Shown: positions 15,157 to 23,395 of the stretch, one piece after another
Layout of the letters: every line of letters begins with the position of its first letter
Numbering within the stretch: the first letter of the stretch is position 1
Origin: a virus
IMG/VR virus record: IMGVR_UViG_3300023094_000007
Location: 1-37,471 of that record
Direction: 5' to 3' (one strand)
Length of the DNA stretch: 37,471 nt
Translations under genes and position numbers: made by a program
The notes under the pieces: generated by a model
Seen by the model: the letters and a program-made list of their open reading frames with translations, nothing else
The model's database searches: none
Told to the model about the DNA's origin: nothing

Positions 15157-17573
15157 TGCCAGCGTGGGTAATAGATGAGTTTAAGGGAAAGCCGTCTGGC
15201 GTTCTTGCCTCTTGGAGATACAAGCGCGTGCTAGTTGATGAGAACGGGATAATTACCAACTCAGGTGTTCCGGGCGAAGAAACAATGAACGATTGCGTAT
15301 CATCTTACCGCAAAGACAATCGCAGAAAATTCACTAAAGACAGCACAGGTAAACCTCTTATAACCGATTTTTGCAACAGGAACACTTTTACTCATTACCG
15401 GGTATATGCTTTGGATTGCTCGCCTTACGCTGAGGTAGAGGTAGATGTTAATTCTACCGCATGCGGGTATGATGATACACCCGCGCCGACAACTGGCATA
15501 CCTGTAACACCTTTTGGTACTGGCACCTATGGGTTGTACCGAACCCACGCTGATTGCGTAGAGGTTACAGCGCAGCCAATGCAAATAAATTTCTATCGCA
15601 GAGGATTTGTAGGAACACCATTAGCGATACCTGCGGCTGGTCGTTCTCCTGTCCAAATAACGAAACGCGAGCCAACAATGGATGAGTACGGCATTCAGAT
15701 AACAGAGGCTGTATTTACGTTCATTGCAAATCCTAATTTTACGCTGGCGGAGTTCTATTCATTTGACGAAAGGGAATTTCTTGTAGAGGTATTAGTTGAC
15801 GGAGGTTTAATATTTAAGGGATACTTAACCCCCGATAGTTGCCAGGAAGATTTCGATGGGGTTAATTACCTTATATCAATACGTTCAAACGATGGATTAG
15901 GGGCGCTTCAAAATATTACTTTCCCTATGCCGGTGTCGACCAAAAGCAATTTAAGGCAACGGCTTTTAGATGTGCTTTCCTACGCTTGTTACATGACAAA
16001 TTTAGATTTAGATATTGTCACGGTAAATAATCTGTATGAGCAAAACATGCTAACAGGTGTTAACGATGAACCATTGGCACAGTCTAAAGTTAATCCGTTA
16101 CGGATGTCGGACGGGCAGGGCAATATCTATGATTGTTACAGAGTTATATCCGAACTATGCAAAAACTTCTATGCTGTTTTTAGACAGGAAAAGGGGAAGT
16201 GGTATTTCATAAGAATAAACGAATTGCCGAACGAGGTAATTAGAAGCCGAGTGTTTGATAAAGGCGCTGCATTTGTTCGCGGTGAGAACGTGGTTCCTAC
16301 TAGGATCGCAGGGGACAGAACTAAAGACGTAGTATTAACAGGTGGCAGACCTCAAATTAGTATCGGCAACGCATACAAAAGGGTAGAAGTTTTGCTAAAA
16401 TATGGTGATATCCCTGCAATTATATTTAACGGTGATTTTGAAATGTGGACAGGCACAGCGTTCCCTTTCTGGTTAAATGTTGGGGGTGTCGATGTGACAC
16501 GTATTCAGAGAACCGCAAAAGGATCTGGCGGCGCACCGATAGGATTAGAAAACTACGCAGCGCAATTTAACAAGAAAGCCGACCCGGGGAAATACTACCA
16601 GGCAACGCCAAACCCTGTATATAAAGGGGATAAATTAACTTTTGGTGTAAGAGTAGGGCCGCAACCTAAACGTCAACTACACGCCTTAAAAGTAAGGTTT
16701 ACGGTAGGTGGCAAATTCTTGTATAACGATCCAGACAACAACCCAGATCAATACGAATGGGTAGATACATTAGCGACTTGTACTTTATTTATATCGGATA
16801 GCGCTAATCCTATTTATTATGAAATATCTTTGCCTGACATCCCGGTAAACGGGAACTTAAACATTCAGATATTCGGATTTGAAAACCTAAAGGAAGGATT
16901 CACAAATGAAAACCCTGTAATATGGATAGATGATTTAAGCATAGGCAAAAACTCAGCTTTAAACAAAGGCGGTATTGACGGGAGTGTATCAGTAGCGGAT
17001 CAAACCGGATTTTATACAAACAGGCCCGATCCTATAGAAATCATATTTGGGGATTACGATTTGTCATTCCAGAAAAGGCGGCCGGATCGTGTTCCCCCGC
17101 CAACGATTGAGAATAATATGTTTGCAATCTATACAAACGATGGTTCTTATTCTAAGGGGTGGTATGAGTATGGTATGAGTAAATCGCCGGTGCCACTGAC
17201 TTTAGCAATAGCGAGGGGTATGCTAAAATCTCATCAAGCACCGTACAGGTTTTTAGATACCGGACTTTACGGAACGAATTTATCGGCAAACGATGTCTAT
17301 AAAATAGATGTTCCGTCTGATCCTGCTTTTATTGAAAAGAAGTTTATTGTTATTTCTGGCACATACGATATCAAATCCCGTGAGGCTACAGGTGTAAGGT
17401 TAATGGAGATACTTAATAAGAACATTGTCACAAATGACTTAACAACCCCGCATTATGTAAGTCAGTTTCAAGTTAAAGAACAATTGCAGGCGACTATCGA
17501 CCAGAACCCTAACAATAACAACCAGAGCGGGGCAGGAATTTTTACAGATGAATTTACACAAGAATTTTCTTAA
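15156..17573 (+). CDS. Large tail protein downstream of tape measure (probable tip/baseplate)
   Basis: 805 residues, start sharing one base with the tape measure stop. The N-terminal ~130 residues contain several Cys (DCVSSYRKDNRRKF, FCNRNTFTHYRVYALDCSP, TACGYDD) and are followed by an EYGIQITEAVFTFIANPNF..EFYSFDEREFLVEV region and GYLTPDSCQEDFDGVNYLISI, strands resembling Dit/Tal-type hub domains. Residues 420-600 look like a jelly-roll carbohydrate-binding-like domain (NGDFEMWTGTAFPFWLNVG... IWIDDLSIG). Probably joins tail tip to host surface. No enzymatic site recognised. Confidence 0.75.
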   Translation: MPAWVIDEFKGKPSGVLASWRYKRVLVDENGIITNSGVPGEETMNDCVSSYRKDNRRKFTKDSTGKPLITDFCNRNTFTHYRVYALDCSPYAEVEVDVNSTACGYDDTPAPTTGIPVTPFGTGTYGLYRTHADCVEVTAQPMQINFYRRGFVGTPLAIPAAGRSPVQITKREPTMDEYGIQITEAVFTFIANPNFTLAEFYSFDEREFLVEVLVDGGLIFKGYLTPDSCQEDFDGVNYLISIRSNDGLGALQNITFPMPVSTKSNLRQRLLDVLSYACYMTNLDLDIVTVNNLYEQNMLTGVNDEPLAQSKVNPLRMSDGQGNIYDCYRVISELCKNFYAVFRQEKGKWYFIRINELPNEVIRSRVFDKGAAFVRGENVVPTRIAGDRTKDVVLTGGRPQISIGNAYKRVEVLLKYGDIPAIIFNGDFEMWTGTAFPFWLNVGGVDVTRIQRTAKGSGGAPIGLENYAAQFNKKADPGKYYQATPNPVYKGDKLTFGVRVGPQPKRQLHALKVRFTVGGKFLYNDPDNNPDQYEWVDTLATCTLFISDSANPIYYEISLPDIPVNGNLNIQIFGFENLKEGFTNENPVIWIDDLSIGKNSALNKGGIDGSVSVADQTGFYTNRPDPIEIIFGDYDLSFQKRRPDRVPPPTIENNMFAIYTNDGSYSKGWYEYGMSKSPVPLTLAIARGMLKSHQAPYRFLDTGLYGTNLSANDVYKIDVPSDPAFIEKKFIVISGTYDIKSREATGVRLMEILNKNIVTNDLTTPHYVSQFQVKEQLQATIDQNPNNNNQSGAGIFTDEFTQEFS

Positions 17574-17582
17574 TTTAGTAGC

Positions 17583-18155
17583 ATGGGAGTTGTAGACGAT
17601 TTATTAGCATACGTAGCAACGGTACTTGCAACCGTAACTACTAAAGACACTCCCGATAGTATAGATCCTGTCGATGTTGGCAATATAGGTACAGACCTTG
17701 CCGAAACGATAATGCCCTATATGGAACGCATTAACCAGGAGGATATAGATGATGGTACAGGTGTACCGGATGATTTGAATGGTCAGGATGGAGACAGGTA
17801 TTATCAGAACACCCCAAACGGTACAATTGAGTGGAGAAAAGAGGGCGCTTCATGGGTTTCTAAGGCAACTATAGGAGGAGGCGGTTTTATTCCTTTTGAC
17901 GGGATGGGAATTACAGGGGTTGTTGTGGATTTAGTCGCAGGCACAATAGAATTGCCGGATATTGAAAATGATTTTCCGGCTATACATGAAAATGGGATAA
18001 TAAGAGGGAATTTTGATCAACAATTTACAGGCGGCGCTTGGTATGCTGCAGACCCTCTGCCAGAGGTTACAAAAGATGTTGATGGCAAACTGTTGACGGC
18101 TCTTTTTACTCTTGGGAATATTAATTTGATTGGATTAAATGGAAGAATATGGTAA
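17583..18155 (+). CDS. Tail-associated protein, unknown
   Basis: 190 residues between the large tail protein and the fibre gene. The N-terminus has a hydrophobic helix (DDLLAYVATVLATVTT). The middle (DLNGQDGDRYYQNTPNGTIEWRKEGASWV) resembles the G-x-x-G-D-xY repeat used in fibres and Gly-rich phage tips. Likely a tail fibre or tip accessory. The end overlaps the next gene by seven bases. Confidence 0.65.
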   Translation: MGVVDDLLAYVATVLATVTTKDTPDSIDPVDVGNIGTDLAETIMPYMERINQEDIDDGTGVPDDLNGQDGDRYYQNTPNGTIEWRKEGASWVSKATIGGGGFIPFDGMGITGVVVDLVAGTIELPDIENDFPAIHENGIIRGNFDQQFTGGAWYAADPLPEVTKDVDGKLLTALFTLGNINLIGLNGRIW

Positions 18156-19804
18156 TTAAAAAACTATTTATCTGGCTGGCACTCCTACTGCCTTTTACCG
18201 CGAACGCTCAATGGGTTAACGGTGTGATACAGCGTAATGCATCAAGCACATTTATTCAGTATTTGCAGGGTGCTAATGCTGTTAGGCTGGCTACTTATGC
18301 GGATTTGCCTATAGTGACCCCCGTATCCTTCACAGCCTTCGGATCAACGCCAAACGCAAACGGGGCGAGTGTTACGGCGAATGTGATTACTTTGCAGCCG
18401 GCTGATGCGACGCATGACGGGGGCCTAACTGCATCAACACAACAAATAGGGGGTGATAAGGAGTTTTTAAATGCCATTAAATTTCTTGGTGTCGCAGGAG
18501 AGAGTTATATAAACATTCCTTTCCCTGTATCTGGTGGCATCCCTGTTATACCTATTGCACCTTTAAATAGCATAAATATAACAGGGGGCAATTCTGCCAT
18601 AGGGTTTAAAAATGACCAAAATATTTATGCGTCTATTTCAAGCTCTTCACTGACAGCAGATAGGGCGTATACTTTACCTGATGCTACAGGTACTCTTGCA
18701 TTACTATCAAGTCCAGCTTTCACCGGCACGCCAACCGCTCCAACAGCTACAGCAGGAACAAATACTACGCAATTAGCAACAACGGCGTTTGTGACTACGG
18801 CTGTAGGTGCTGTAACATCCCCCATGACACGCACAGGTACAATTGTAAGCCCTACAACTGCCAATGATAATATAAGAGTAACTACAAATAATGGGTTACC
18901 TGCAATAGAGGGCAATGGGTCTGGTAGTTCGGGGGGCGTATCCGGTAATTCGTCTGGTGGCTTTGCAGGAGTGAGCGGAGAGAATACAGGGACGGGTTCT
19001 GCCGGTGGATTTAGAAACACTAATGCTACAAACCCAACTGTTTCGGCGCAGAACTTAAACGCATCTGGCCCGATTTATAGAGGGATAAACTCGGCATCTT
19101 CTACCGTATTTACAGTCGCAAATACGGGTTCGGCATCCAGCACACCTCAAGGTACTTTTTACGGGACAGCTACAGGGTCAATGACAAGCGCACAGCTATC
19201 GACATCATTAACAGATGAAACCGGCTCTGGATCGGCTGTTTTCGCCACCTCCCCAACCCTTGTAACGCCAAATATAGGAGTGGCAACGGGAACGAGTTTA
19301 AGCCTAAGTTCCACGTTAACAGCTACCGGAATAACTACAGTTGGCGGGTACGGATCAGGCGCTCAGGTTTCTTTAAGTATAAGAGGTAATAGTAACGCTC
19401 AGGTTGGTTCTTTTGATCATGACGGACAGATTAAATTTCCATTTTTAAATAGTGGTACGGGGACTGGTCTAGTAGTAGACGCTAGTGGGTTTATTATAAA
19501 AAATACCTCATCTATTCGTTACAAGAAAAATATCAAGCCTATTGATATAGGCTTAGATTTTATATTGTCATTAAAACCGGTTAAGTATGATACAAAAAAT
19601 GACAATACCGCACAGGTTGGATTTATAGCTGAGGATTTTCCAGACGAAAGATTAGTTGGTTTTGCATACGATAGTAATAAAAAACTAATTAGAGAAAGCA
19701 TTAACTATTCTCAAATCACTGCACCATTAGTAAAGGCAATGCAGGAGCAACAGGCAATAATTGAACAACTAAAGGCAAGGATTGAAGCATTAGAAACTAA
19801 ATAA
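18149..19804 (+). CDS. Tail fibre with S74 intramolecular chaperone, signal-like N-terminus
   Basis: 551 residues. The C-terminal ~100 residues (SSIRYKKNIKPIDIGLDFILSLKPVKYD...VGFIAEDF...YSQITAPLVKAMQEQQAIIEQLKARIEAL) are an S74 endosialidase-type chaperone that trimerises and may self-cleave at the Ser before RYKKNI. The middle is Gly/Ser/Thr-rich with the FTGTPTAPTATAGTNTTQLATTAFV fibre repeat. Unusual: residues 1-21 (MVIKKLFIWLALLLPFTANA) look like a Sec signal peptide with an ANA-Q cleavage site. Confidence 0.87.
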   Translation: MVIKKLFIWLALLLPFTANAQWVNGVIQRNASSTFIQYLQGANAVRLATYADLPIVTPVSFTAFGSTPNANGASVTANVITLQPADATHDGGLTASTQQIGGDKEFLNAIKFLGVAGESYINIPFPVSGGIPVIPIAPLNSINITGGNSAIGFKNDQNIYASISSSSLTADRAYTLPDATGTLALLSSPAFTGTPTAPTATAGTNTTQLATTAFVTTAVGAVTSPMTRTGTIVSPTTANDNIRVTTNNGLPAIEGNGSGSSGGVSGNSSGGFAGVSGENTGTGSAGGFRNTNATNPTVSAQNLNASGPIYRGINSASSTVFTVANTGSASSTPQGTFYGTATGSMTSAQLSTSLTDETGSGSAVFATSPTLVTPNIGVATGTSLSLSSTLTATGITTVGGYGSGAQVSLSIRGNSNAQVGSFDHDGQIKFPFLNSGTGTGLVVDASGFIIKNTSSIRYKKNIKPIDIGLDFILSLKPVKYDTKNDNTAQVGFIAEDFPDERLVGFAYDSNKKLIRESINYSQITAPLVKAMQEQQAIIEQLKARIEALETK

Positions 19805-19811
19805 ATAAACC

Positions 19812-20042
19812 ATGCTAAGTAAACAACAAGAATTTCAAAAGCAAGTTATTTCCGAGGTGAAACCAAAGGGTAAAACTTTTCGGTTCATCCTTAAAAAAGT
19901 CCTTCCGTGGCTATTTGAGAATATGCCGAAGATTATTGCAATCTGGAAAACCTTAAAGGATAAACCAGATCAACCGCCTGTTATTATGGGTGGCGATGAT
20001 GAAAAAGAGCCTGATCCGGGAACGCATCCACCAGCACCTTGA
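19812..20042 (+). CDS. Small protein, basic helix and Pro-rich tail
   Basis: 76 residues. Basic amphipathic N-terminal half (FRFILKKVLPWLFENMPKIIAIW), acidic Pro-rich end (DEKEPDPGTHPPAP). It could associate with membrane. It lies between fibre and lysis-region membrane genes. Its TGA overlaps the TTG start of the next gene (TTGA). No family recognised. Confidence 0.65.
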   Translation: MLSKQQEFQKQVISEVKPKGKTFRFILKKVLPWLFENMPKIIAIWKTLKDKPDQPPVIMGGDDEKEPDPGTHPPAP

Positions 20043-20401
20043 GATATATACTAGCCACGATTATTTATCTGACCAACGCCGGGTTATACTTATGGTATAG
20101 TCCGGCGTTAAAACTTTTATACTATAATGAGTTTGCTTTATGGTATTTCGGGACAGAGAGCATATTTATGCCTGTATTCATGTGGCTTGCATACAAGGCG
20201 GTTCATTGGTATCAGAAGTGCTTGATAGGAATTATTGCCATATACATTATTGCTAGGGGCATTTTGTACATGCTTAATGATTCTTTAATATGGGTTGAAC
20301 AAGGTAGATGGAGGATGCTTGTTCTCTCTGTTATTACTTTATTGTTCGTTATCCTATTCATAAAAAACGGGCGCAAATACGGCTTTATAGATAGAGATTA
20401 A
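20039..20401 (+). CDS. Membrane protein with about four segments (TTG start)
   Basis: 120 residues with hydrophobic segments around 4-22, 38-55, 61-78 and 90-108. The start TTG overlaps the upstream stop as TTGA, the counterpart of the ATGA overlaps used elsewhere here. Internal ATGs would remove the first segment. Its place before the endolysin suggests a lysis or envelope role (holin-like is possible), but no holin family is recognised. Confidence 0.65.
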   Translation: MRYILATIIYLTNAGLYLWYSPALKLLYYNEFALWYFGTESIFMPVFMWLAYKAVHWYQKCLIGIIAIYIIARGILYMLNDSLIWVEQGRWRMLVLSVITLLFVILFIKNGRKYGFIDRD

Positions 20402-20438
20402 CGAATTTGATATATACAATATGGGTGTTTGTCACTTG

Positions 20439-20458
20439 TTTACTTATTAATTAGTAAA
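20439..20458. repeat. 20-bp near-perfect inverted repeat upstream of membrane genes
   Basis: TTTACTTATT against AATTAGTAAA, nine of ten pairs matching, in the 84-base gap between two membrane protein genes. A TTACTTTG box (20465-20472), close to TAnnTTTG, follows just downstream, 13 bases before the next start. The inverted repeat could be an operator. No -33 element with proper spacing is visible, so promoter activity is uncertain. Confidence 0.4.
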
Positions 20459-20485
20459 TTTTCGTTACTTTGATAGAAAAAGACA

Positions 20486-20986
20486 ATGACAATTATACTT
20501 TGGATCATGAATCACTATCTTATGTTAGCCTCTTGGTTTTTCGCATTTACCTATATGGAGTGTTTCATAAAGTTGTCTATGGCAGGATGGTCTGAGGCTT
20601 TCCGAAACACTTTATACATGACCATTATCCCCATTGTTGGCATCACTATTGACCCTGAATTAACCAGAACATATTTAATCCTATGCATACCGATGCTTTT
20701 AGGAATTGTTGCTAGATTTGGGTCACTCTATAAAAAGAAACTTTTAAATAAAAGGAATGTGATCACGCAGCTATTAGTTACCGTTCCGTTCTGCGTTTTT
20801 GCATACTGGGGATGGGTTTATTCAGGATCTAAATTCCCGATCGAATTAATTATCGCAGGAGTTAGCTATTTTAGCATTACAATTGTTAGTATTGAGGCAG
20901 AGACAGGAGAGTTAACCGTAAGGGCGTGGTTATATAAACTCACGGGCGGTCTAAATGACATCCTAAAACCTAAAAATAATGACTGA
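20486..20986 (+). CDS. Polytopic membrane protein of the lysis region
   Basis: 166 residues, with hydrophobic segments near 3-24, 40-58, 62-78, 92-112 and 118-135. The C-terminal ~30 residues are soluble and charged (KLTGGLNDILKPKNND). It is coupled to the next membrane gene by an 8-base overlap and precedes the endolysin by 400 bases. Holin or holin-regulator activity is plausible from position only. Confidence 0.68.
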   Translation: MTIILWIMNHYLMLASWFFAFTYMECFIKLSMAGWSEAFRNTLYMTIIPIVGITIDPELTRTYLILCIPMLLGIVARFGSLYKKKLLNKRNVITQLLVTVPFCVFAYWGWVYSGSKFPIELIIAGVSYFSITIVSIEAETGELTVRAWLYKLTGGLNDILKPKNND

Positions 20987-21356
20987 AACTACTATATCAT
21001 ACTTGCTATACGTTGGGTCTATGGTGCTTATGCTTGGGGTGCAGTTTTTTATATCCGCAATGATCTCAGAAAGCAAGCATACATTAACCGGGTCTGTTAA
21101 AGATTGGCTGTTAAAAAATGATGGATCGGGGTTTAAATGGCTATGGCAGCATGAAAGGTATTTAGTATATTATGTATTCAGGGCCGCTATTGTCGGCATC
21201 GCATTAGCTAATGTTGGTCAATTCATCAAAGAGGATATATTCACGCGAAATCCATTTATCCAATACGCACAGCCTACCTTTTGGAGTTGCATTCTGTACA
21301 TTATTTACGACTATAAAAGGCTATGGGATTTATTTGAATCAAAAACGTTACCTTAG
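20979..21356 (+). CDS. Membrane protein preceding the endolysin
   Basis: 125 residues. N-terminal segment SYLLYVGSMVLMLGVQFFISAMI and a second near 70-88 (VYYVFRAAIVGIALANVGQFI). Possibly a third near 105. It ends four bases before the M15 endolysin, a typical holin position, but the sequence does not match a holin family I know. Confidence 0.68.
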   Translation: MTETTISYLLYVGSMVLMLGVQFFISAMISESKHTLTGSVKDWLLKNDGSGFKWLWQHERYLVYYVFRAAIVGIALANVGQFIKEDIFTRNPFIQYAQPTFWSCILYIIYDYKRLWDLFESKTLP

Positions 21357-21359
21357 ATT

Positions 21360-21830
21360 ATGCTTACAACCGCACAACTAAACGCTAAATATGGCATCCC
21401 GAACCCAACCGGGAATGGGTATTTGACAACTATTGAACTACCGTTCCCTATGATAGTTGCATGGGATCGAAAGTCAACTGTAAAAAAAATACAATGTCAT
21501 AAGTTAATAGCGGATAGACTAAAGAAAGCATTGTCCGATATTCTTTGCCATTACGGTATCGAAGAAATAAAACGACTTCAAATAAACGTCTATGGCGGCT
21601 GCTTTAACTATCGATTGATGCGAGGTAGCACCACTACATTATCAAAGCATTCATGGGGCACAGCTATCGATCTGGACCCGGATAGAAACTTGCTACATGA
21701 AACGTCAAAGACTGCCAGGTTTGCAAGGCCTGAATATAAGGCAATGATTGATATATTTTACCTGAATGGATTTATCAGCTTAGGTAGAGAGAAAAATATG
21801 GATTTCATGCATTTCGAAATCGCATCTTAA
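21360..21830 (+). CDS. M15 peptidase endolysin (peptidoglycan endopeptidase)
   Basis: 156 residues. [12 protein letters not shown] holds zinc ligands His97 and Asp104 in the HxxGxAxD motif, and His151 in MDFMHFE is the third ligand. [13 protein letters not shown] supplies the conserved Arg. M15 enzymes of this size cleave peptide bonds in the stem or cross-bridge. No signal peptide, so a holin is needed. The last 24 bases, covering His151 and the stop, are copied at the end of the next gene. Confidence 0.9.
   Translation: MLTTAQLNAKYGIPNPTGNGYLTTIELPFPMIVAWDRKSTVKKIQCHKLIADRLKKALSDILCHYGIEEIKRLQINVYGGCFNYRLMRGSTTTLSKHSWGTAIDLDPDRNLLHETSKTARFARPEYKAMIDIFYLNGFISLGREKNMDFMHFEIAS
21807..21830 (+). 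repeat. Endolysin 3' end, left copy of a direct repeat flanking the GIY-YIG gene
   Basis: This 24-base stretch, from the Met codon before His151 to the stop, matches 22381-22404 at 21 of 24 positions. Both encode M-H-F-E-I-A-S/T and end in TTAA. The two copies bracket the GIY-YIG gene exactly. Confidence 0.8.
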
Positions 21831-21835
21831 TTTCG

Positions 21836-21843
21836 TATCTTTA
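21836..21843 (+). promoter_or_regulatory. -7-like box just before the GIY-YIG start
   Basis: TATCTTTA matches TAnnTTTG except the last base. A TTCG lies 19 bases upstream (21813-21816) as a weak -33. The start ATG is three bases later, so the product would be leaderless. Such an own promoter is common for homing nuclease genes in phage late operons. Confidence 0.4.
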
Positions 21844-21846
21844 GGT

Positions 21847-22404
21847 ATGGGTGTTTACTATATCTATTTTCATAAAAAAGCCGATAATGGCGATGTTTTC
21901 TACGTAGGGAAAGGTAAAGATCGAAGATGTTTTGTGAAGCGGTGTAGAAGTTTTCACTGGAACAACATCGTAAATAAACATGGTTATACCATTGAAGTTA
22001 TAGAGCAAGGTTTATCTGAATCCGAGGCAATTGAAAGGGAGATATTTTGGATAAATAAACTTGGTAGGATTGATTTAAAGACCGGATGCTTAGTCAACTT
22101 TACAAACGGTGGAGAGGGTTCTAGTGGCAGACCAATGAGCGATAGAACTAAATCAATAATTTCACAAACCAATAAAGTAAGACCACCATCTCCAAACCAA
22201 AAGAAATTTATTGCAAATCTCTTTAAGGGTAAAACCGGCAAAGACCATAACCGTAGTAAGTCGGTAAGATGTACCGAGACTGGAATCATATACGGATCTC
22301 AATCGGAAGCGCAAAGAGAATTAAAATTAGGCGGTGGCTCGGTGTCATGGTCAATTAAACATAGCAAGCCTATTTATGGGATGCATTTTGAAATAGCAAC
22401 TTAA
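21847..22404 (+). CDS. GIY-YIG homing endonuclease with NUMOD-type C-terminus
   Basis: 185 residues. YYIYFHKKADNGDVFYVGKGKDRR is the GIY-YIG core (residues 4-28), HKHGYTIEV-type strand and SEAIEREIFWI the catalytic Glu helix. NFTNGGEGSSGRPMSDRTK leads to DNA-binding linkers, and GIIYGSQSEAQRELKLGGGSVSWSIK is a NUMOD1-type helix-turn-helix. The last seven residues (MHFEIAT) mimic the endolysin end. Free-standing homing gene, inserted directly after its probable target. Confidence 0.9.
   Translation: MGVYYIYFHKKADNGDVFYVGKGKDRRCFVKRCRSFHWNNIVNKHGYTIEVIEQGLSESEAIEREIFWINKLGRIDLKTGCLVNFTNGGEGSSGRPMSDRTKSIISQTNKVRPPSPNQKKFIANLFKGKTGKDHNRSKSVRCTETGIIYGSQSEAQRELKLGGGSVSWSIKHSKPIYGMHFEIAT
22381..22404 (+). 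repeat. Right copy of the endolysin 3'-end repeat
   Basis: Matches 21807-21830 at 21 of 24 bases, with the same reading frame and stop. It forms the end of the GIY-YIG gene. See the left copy. Confidence 0.8.
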
Positions 22405-22410
22405 AATATT

Positions 22411-22707
22411 ATGGAAAAATTAGAACTAAAAGGCGGCATTGATGTGGCTGTTAAAGCCTCGTCAAATCAATTTTCTTTAAGCAACCGTGATTTATGGTTA
22501 GGTTTATTAATGGCGGCTCTGGCCCCGGTAGCTTTGCAGCTTTACGAATTGCTTATGGCTTTCCTAGATTATGAGCCGGTTACATTCGATTGGCGCGCAT
22601 TAGCTAAAACAGGTATCGCATCGGGTGCCGCCTATTTGGGTAAAAACTTCCTGGATAAAGGAAAGATCGTTATTGAAAAGAATGCGTTAAGGGAAGCTAA
22701 GAAATGA
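22411..22707 (+). CDS. Holin-like small membrane protein
   Basis: 98 residues. One strong segment near 30-50 (LWLGLLMAALAPVALQLYELLMAFL) and a weaker Gly/Ala-rich one near 67-80 (TGIASGAAYLGKNF), ending in a charged tail. Two-segment layout, size and position after the endolysin resemble class II holins. TGA overlaps the next ATG (ATGA). Confidence 0.68.
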   Translation: MEKLELKGGIDVAVKASSNQFSLSNRDLWLGLLMAALAPVALQLYELLMAFLDYEPVTFDWRALAKTGIASGAAYLGKNFLDKGKIVIEKNALREAKK

Positions 22708-22811
22708 CAGAATTTCAATCAGCTATGCTTTGGCTATCAACCATGTTGATAGTCTTTGTGTTTTCGACTATTTACTTCGAGAAGATTAAATCATTCCTCG
22801 GGATAAAGTGA
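22704..22811 (+). CDS. 35-residue single-membrane-segment protein
   Basis: ATG 22704 overlapping the upstream TGA, stop TGA 22809-22811. The product is mostly one transmembrane helix (AMLWLSTMLIVFVFSTIYF) with a short positive tail (EKIKSFLGIK), N-out or N-in undetermined. Last gene of the late operon; its 3' end overlaps, antisense, the last gene of the minus operon. Could be a lysis accessory such as an antiholin or spanin-like peptide, by position only. Confidence 0.62.
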   Translation: MTEFQSAMLWLSTMLIVFVFSTIYFEKIKSFLGIK

Positions 22812-22901
22812 TTTTAATAACTCCCATCCGGCATATAAGCAAAGTATAGCCAAGCAAAGTATCCATATTGCTTGTTCTACGTATTCAGGGTTTTGTTCCA
22901 T
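22791..22901 (-). CDS. 36-residue membrane peptide, last gene of minus operon
   Basis: ATG at 22901 shares a base with the upstream stop (TAATG). 36 residues with one hydrophobic segment (AIWILCLAILCLYAGWELL) and acidic ends. Coupled to the operon; its last 21 bases overlap antisense the end of the late operon. No obvious strong terminator separates the two convergent units; a weak AAATCA/TGATTT stem at 22788-22814 is possible. Confidence 0.6.
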   Translation of the reverse strand: MEQNPEYVEQAIWILCLAILCLYAGWELLKSLYPEE

Positions 22902-23023
22902 TATGATATAATGATTAAGTATATAGTAAATCTATACCCTTGCTTAATTTGCTCAGGCGTTAAGTTCTTATAAAGTTTCCGGCAATGGTGCAAAAATTTG
23001 CCATCCGTTTTAGAGCGTTTCAT
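22901..23023 (-). CDS. 40-residue basic protein of minus operon
   Basis: 40 residues from ATG 23023 to TAA, starting four bases after the upstream stop. Basic N-terminus (MKRSKTDGKFLHHCRKLYK), then a hydrophobic end (RFTIYLIIIS). Could be a short C-tail-anchored peptide. Support is tight spacing inside the operon. Confidence 0.58.
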   Translation of the reverse strand: MKRSKTDGKFLHHCRKLYKNLTPEQIKQGYRFTIYLIIIS

Positions 23024-23027
23024 AATC

Positions 23028-23195
23028 TCAACTCGTTAACCACGCACTCGCAACCAGCAAAAGGCAAATCAATACCGTTACTTTCTCGTGTGGTGGTGCA
23101 TTATTAAATTTAACAAAAAGTTTGAATAAAAACTTACACACGTAGATTAAAACTAGGCATGTAAGTAGAACGGTTATGAGGGCGAAGTAGGGCAT
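23028..23195 (-). CDS. 55-residue two-segment membrane protein of minus operon
   Basis: ATG 23195 shares a base with the upstream TAA (TAATG); TGA at 23030-23028. Two hydrophobic segments (ALITVLLTCLVLIYVCKFLF, VLICLLLVASAWL) separated by a short loop with APPHEK, an alpha-hairpin layout like small holins or phage toxins. Size and coupling support a real gene. Confidence 0.65.
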   Translation of the reverse strand: MPYFALITVLLTCLVLIYVCKFLFKLFVKFNNAPPHEKVTVLICLLLVASAWLTS

Positions 23196-23395
23196 TACCA
23201 TTTAGGTTTGCTTTGAACGGTACTGTCAATTGTGTACTTAACCTGATCCATAGCCAATTCGTAAGATTTGATTATATTTTCAAGTCTGTCAATCTCATTA
23301 AATACATCCTTTGCGTATTGCTTGGGATCATCCCCACTCAGTAGAGCGTCCCGCAAAACCACTTTCTGGTCAAGTGTTAGAAATTCCGTTTTCAC
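23195..23395 (-). CDS. Small coiled-coil-like protein of minus operon
   Basis: 66 residues, start overlapping the upstream gene by four bases (ATGA). TLDQKVVLRDALLSGDDPKQYAKDVFNEIDRLENIIKSYELAMDQV suggests two amphipathic helices, the second with heptad spacing. No signal peptide or membrane segment, so a cytosolic partner among membrane genes. Unknown family. Confidence 0.66.
   Translation of the reverse strand: MKTEFLTLDQKVVLRDALLSGDDPKQYAKDVFNEIDRLENIIKSYELAMDQVKYTIDSTVQSKPKW

Noticed and set aside
18625-19020. 131-codon minus-strand reading frame in the fibre gene
   Set aside because: Low-complexity Pro/Val-rich shadow of the Gly/Thr-rich fibre sequence, with no operon context.
22788-22814. 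Bidirectional terminator between the late and minus operons
   Set aside because: The AAATCA/TGATTT stem is short, A/T-rich and has a poor inner helix; too weak to call.
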